Positions 12,975-13,426 of a stretch of DNA of 13,426 bases are shown one piece after another. The first letter of the stretch is position 1. Each line of letters opens with the position of its first letter. The translations under genes were made by a program, and so were the position numbers. The notes under the pieces are model-generated. The model was not told the origin of the DNA and did no database searches. It was given only the letters and a program-made list of their open reading frames with translations. The stretch is from NCBI GenBank assembly GCA_023430775.1, contig JAEYYY010000764.1, positions 1 to 13,426 on the forward strand, given 5' to 3'. Origin of the DNA: Pseudomonadota bacterium. GTDB taxonomy: Bacteria > Myxococcota_A > Polyangia > Haliangiales > Haliangiaceae.

Positions 12975-13426
12975 CTAGCGACGCGCGCGCGCCAGGATCG
13001 GCGGCAGCAGCGCGAGCACGCGATCGATCTCCTCGCCGGTGTTCGTCCTGCCGAGGCTGAACCGGACCGCTTCACTGGCTTCGCGCTCCGACTGACCGAG
13101 CGCACGCAACACCGGTGACGCCTGCAGCGTGCCCGACGTACACGCGGCACCCGTCGACACCGCGACGCCCGCGAGATCGAGCGCGATGACGATCGATTCA
13201 CCGCGCGCACCCGAGAAGCCGGCGTTGATCGTGCCACCGATCCGCGACGCACCCGCGCCGTGGATGCGGACGCCATCGAGCGCACGCAGGCCGGCCTCGA
13301 GGCGATCACCGAGCGCGACCACCGACGACCACGCCGCCAGATCGACCGCCGCGGCAGCCGCACCGAAGCCGACGATGCCCAGCGTGTTCTCCGTGCCGCC
13401 GCGACGACCGCGCTCCTGGTGACCAC
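12975..13426 (-). CDS. Cysteine desulfurase (NifS/IscS family), C-terminal part
   Basis: The last 149 residues are present and the gene continues past the window edge. The frame opens with HQERGRRGGTENTLGIVGFG, the conserved segment just after the PLP-lysine region in cysteine desulfurases. The catalytic cysteine lies in STGAACTSGT (codon at plus 13140-13142), followed by SPVLRALG and RFSLGRTNTGEEID, all in family order. The enzyme takes sulfur from L-cysteine as a persulfide for Fe-S clusters or tRNA thiolation, using pyridoxal phosphate. The PLP-binding lysine is outside the window. It could supply Fe-S clusters to the radical SAM protein, but as a general housekeeping function this needs no special link. 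The stop (TAG) is at 12975-12977. No scaffold or regulator gene is visible beside it. Confidence 0.93.
   Translation of the reverse strand, partial: GHQERGRRGGTENTLGIVGFGAAAAAVDLAAWSSVVALGDRLEAGLRALDGVRIHGAGASRIGGTINAGFSGARGESIVIALDLAGVAVSTGAACTSGTLQASPVLRALGQSEREASEAVRFSLGRTNTGEEIDRVLALLPPILARARR

Noticed and set aside
12734..13426. Minus-strand open frame of 230 codons spanning the peptide and desulfurase region
   Set aside because: Only its last 49 codons look like a real peptide. Upstream, it is an out-of-frame shadow of the cysteine desulfurase.

Overview
The window is very GC-rich DNA with strongly GC-biased third codon positions, densely packed genes, an ECF sigma/zinc anti-sigma pair, a membrane Ser/Thr kinase, an FHA-domain regulator and many secreted or outer-membrane proteins. 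This combination suggests a Gram-negative, socially complex bacterium of the Myxococcota type, possibly Kofleriaceae/Haliangiales-like. That assignment is inference from gene content; no marker gene is present.

Region A (1-4707, all minus strand) reads as one operon transcribed right to left. Three tandem, mutually similar signal-peptide-bearing beta-barrel proteins come first (4707 to 1801). A further secreted/barrel protein follows (1738-740), then an ECF sigma factor (739-164) and the start of a zinc-binding anti-sigma factor (167-1, cut by the window edge). The genes are separated by 15, 15, 62 and 0 bases, then a 4-base ATGA overlap. The layout suggests an envelope-stress or envelope-remodelling regulon that carries its own sigma/anti-sigma switch. 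An 8-bp inverted repeat sits in the only sizeable internal gap.

Region B (4708-7670) is signalling. A divergent 173-bp spacer leads to a six-TM Ser/Thr protein kinase (4881-6494). A small two-TM protein (about 6625-6849) follows. A convergent gene (7670-6816) encodes a Zn-ribbon + FHA + winged-helix regulator.

Region C (7750-12730, plus strand) is the most unusual part. It is a compact run of six genes: a radical SAM/4Fe-4S activase-like protein, an unrecognised 365-aa protein with an acidic N-terminus, a 186-aa coiled-coil protein, a soluble FtsH-like AAA+ zinc protease, an 84-aa small protein and a 79-aa coiled-coil tail-anchored protein. The FtsH-like protein has no membrane segment and carries an extra, probably ATP-dead N-terminal module. 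The coiled-coil gene and the protease gene overlap by 4 bases. I read this as a multi-component protease machine with dedicated partners, possibly controlled by the FHA regulator that diverges from it and by the nearby kinase. From memory, FtsH-centred 'ternary systems' with uncharacterised X domains have been described in multicellular bacteria by Aravind and colleagues. Whether this is one of them, or a relative of the cyanobacterial Ycf46/DUF1257/DUF2997 cluster, cannot be settled without profile searches.

Region D (12734-13426, minus strand) holds a 49-aa peptide with a double-glycine-type leader and no visible modification genes. Two adjacent hairpins follow, then the C-terminal half of a cysteine desulfurase that runs off the window.

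No rRNA, tRNA, CRISPR array, insertion sequence or integration site was seen, and there is no gene-free stretch above 300 bases.
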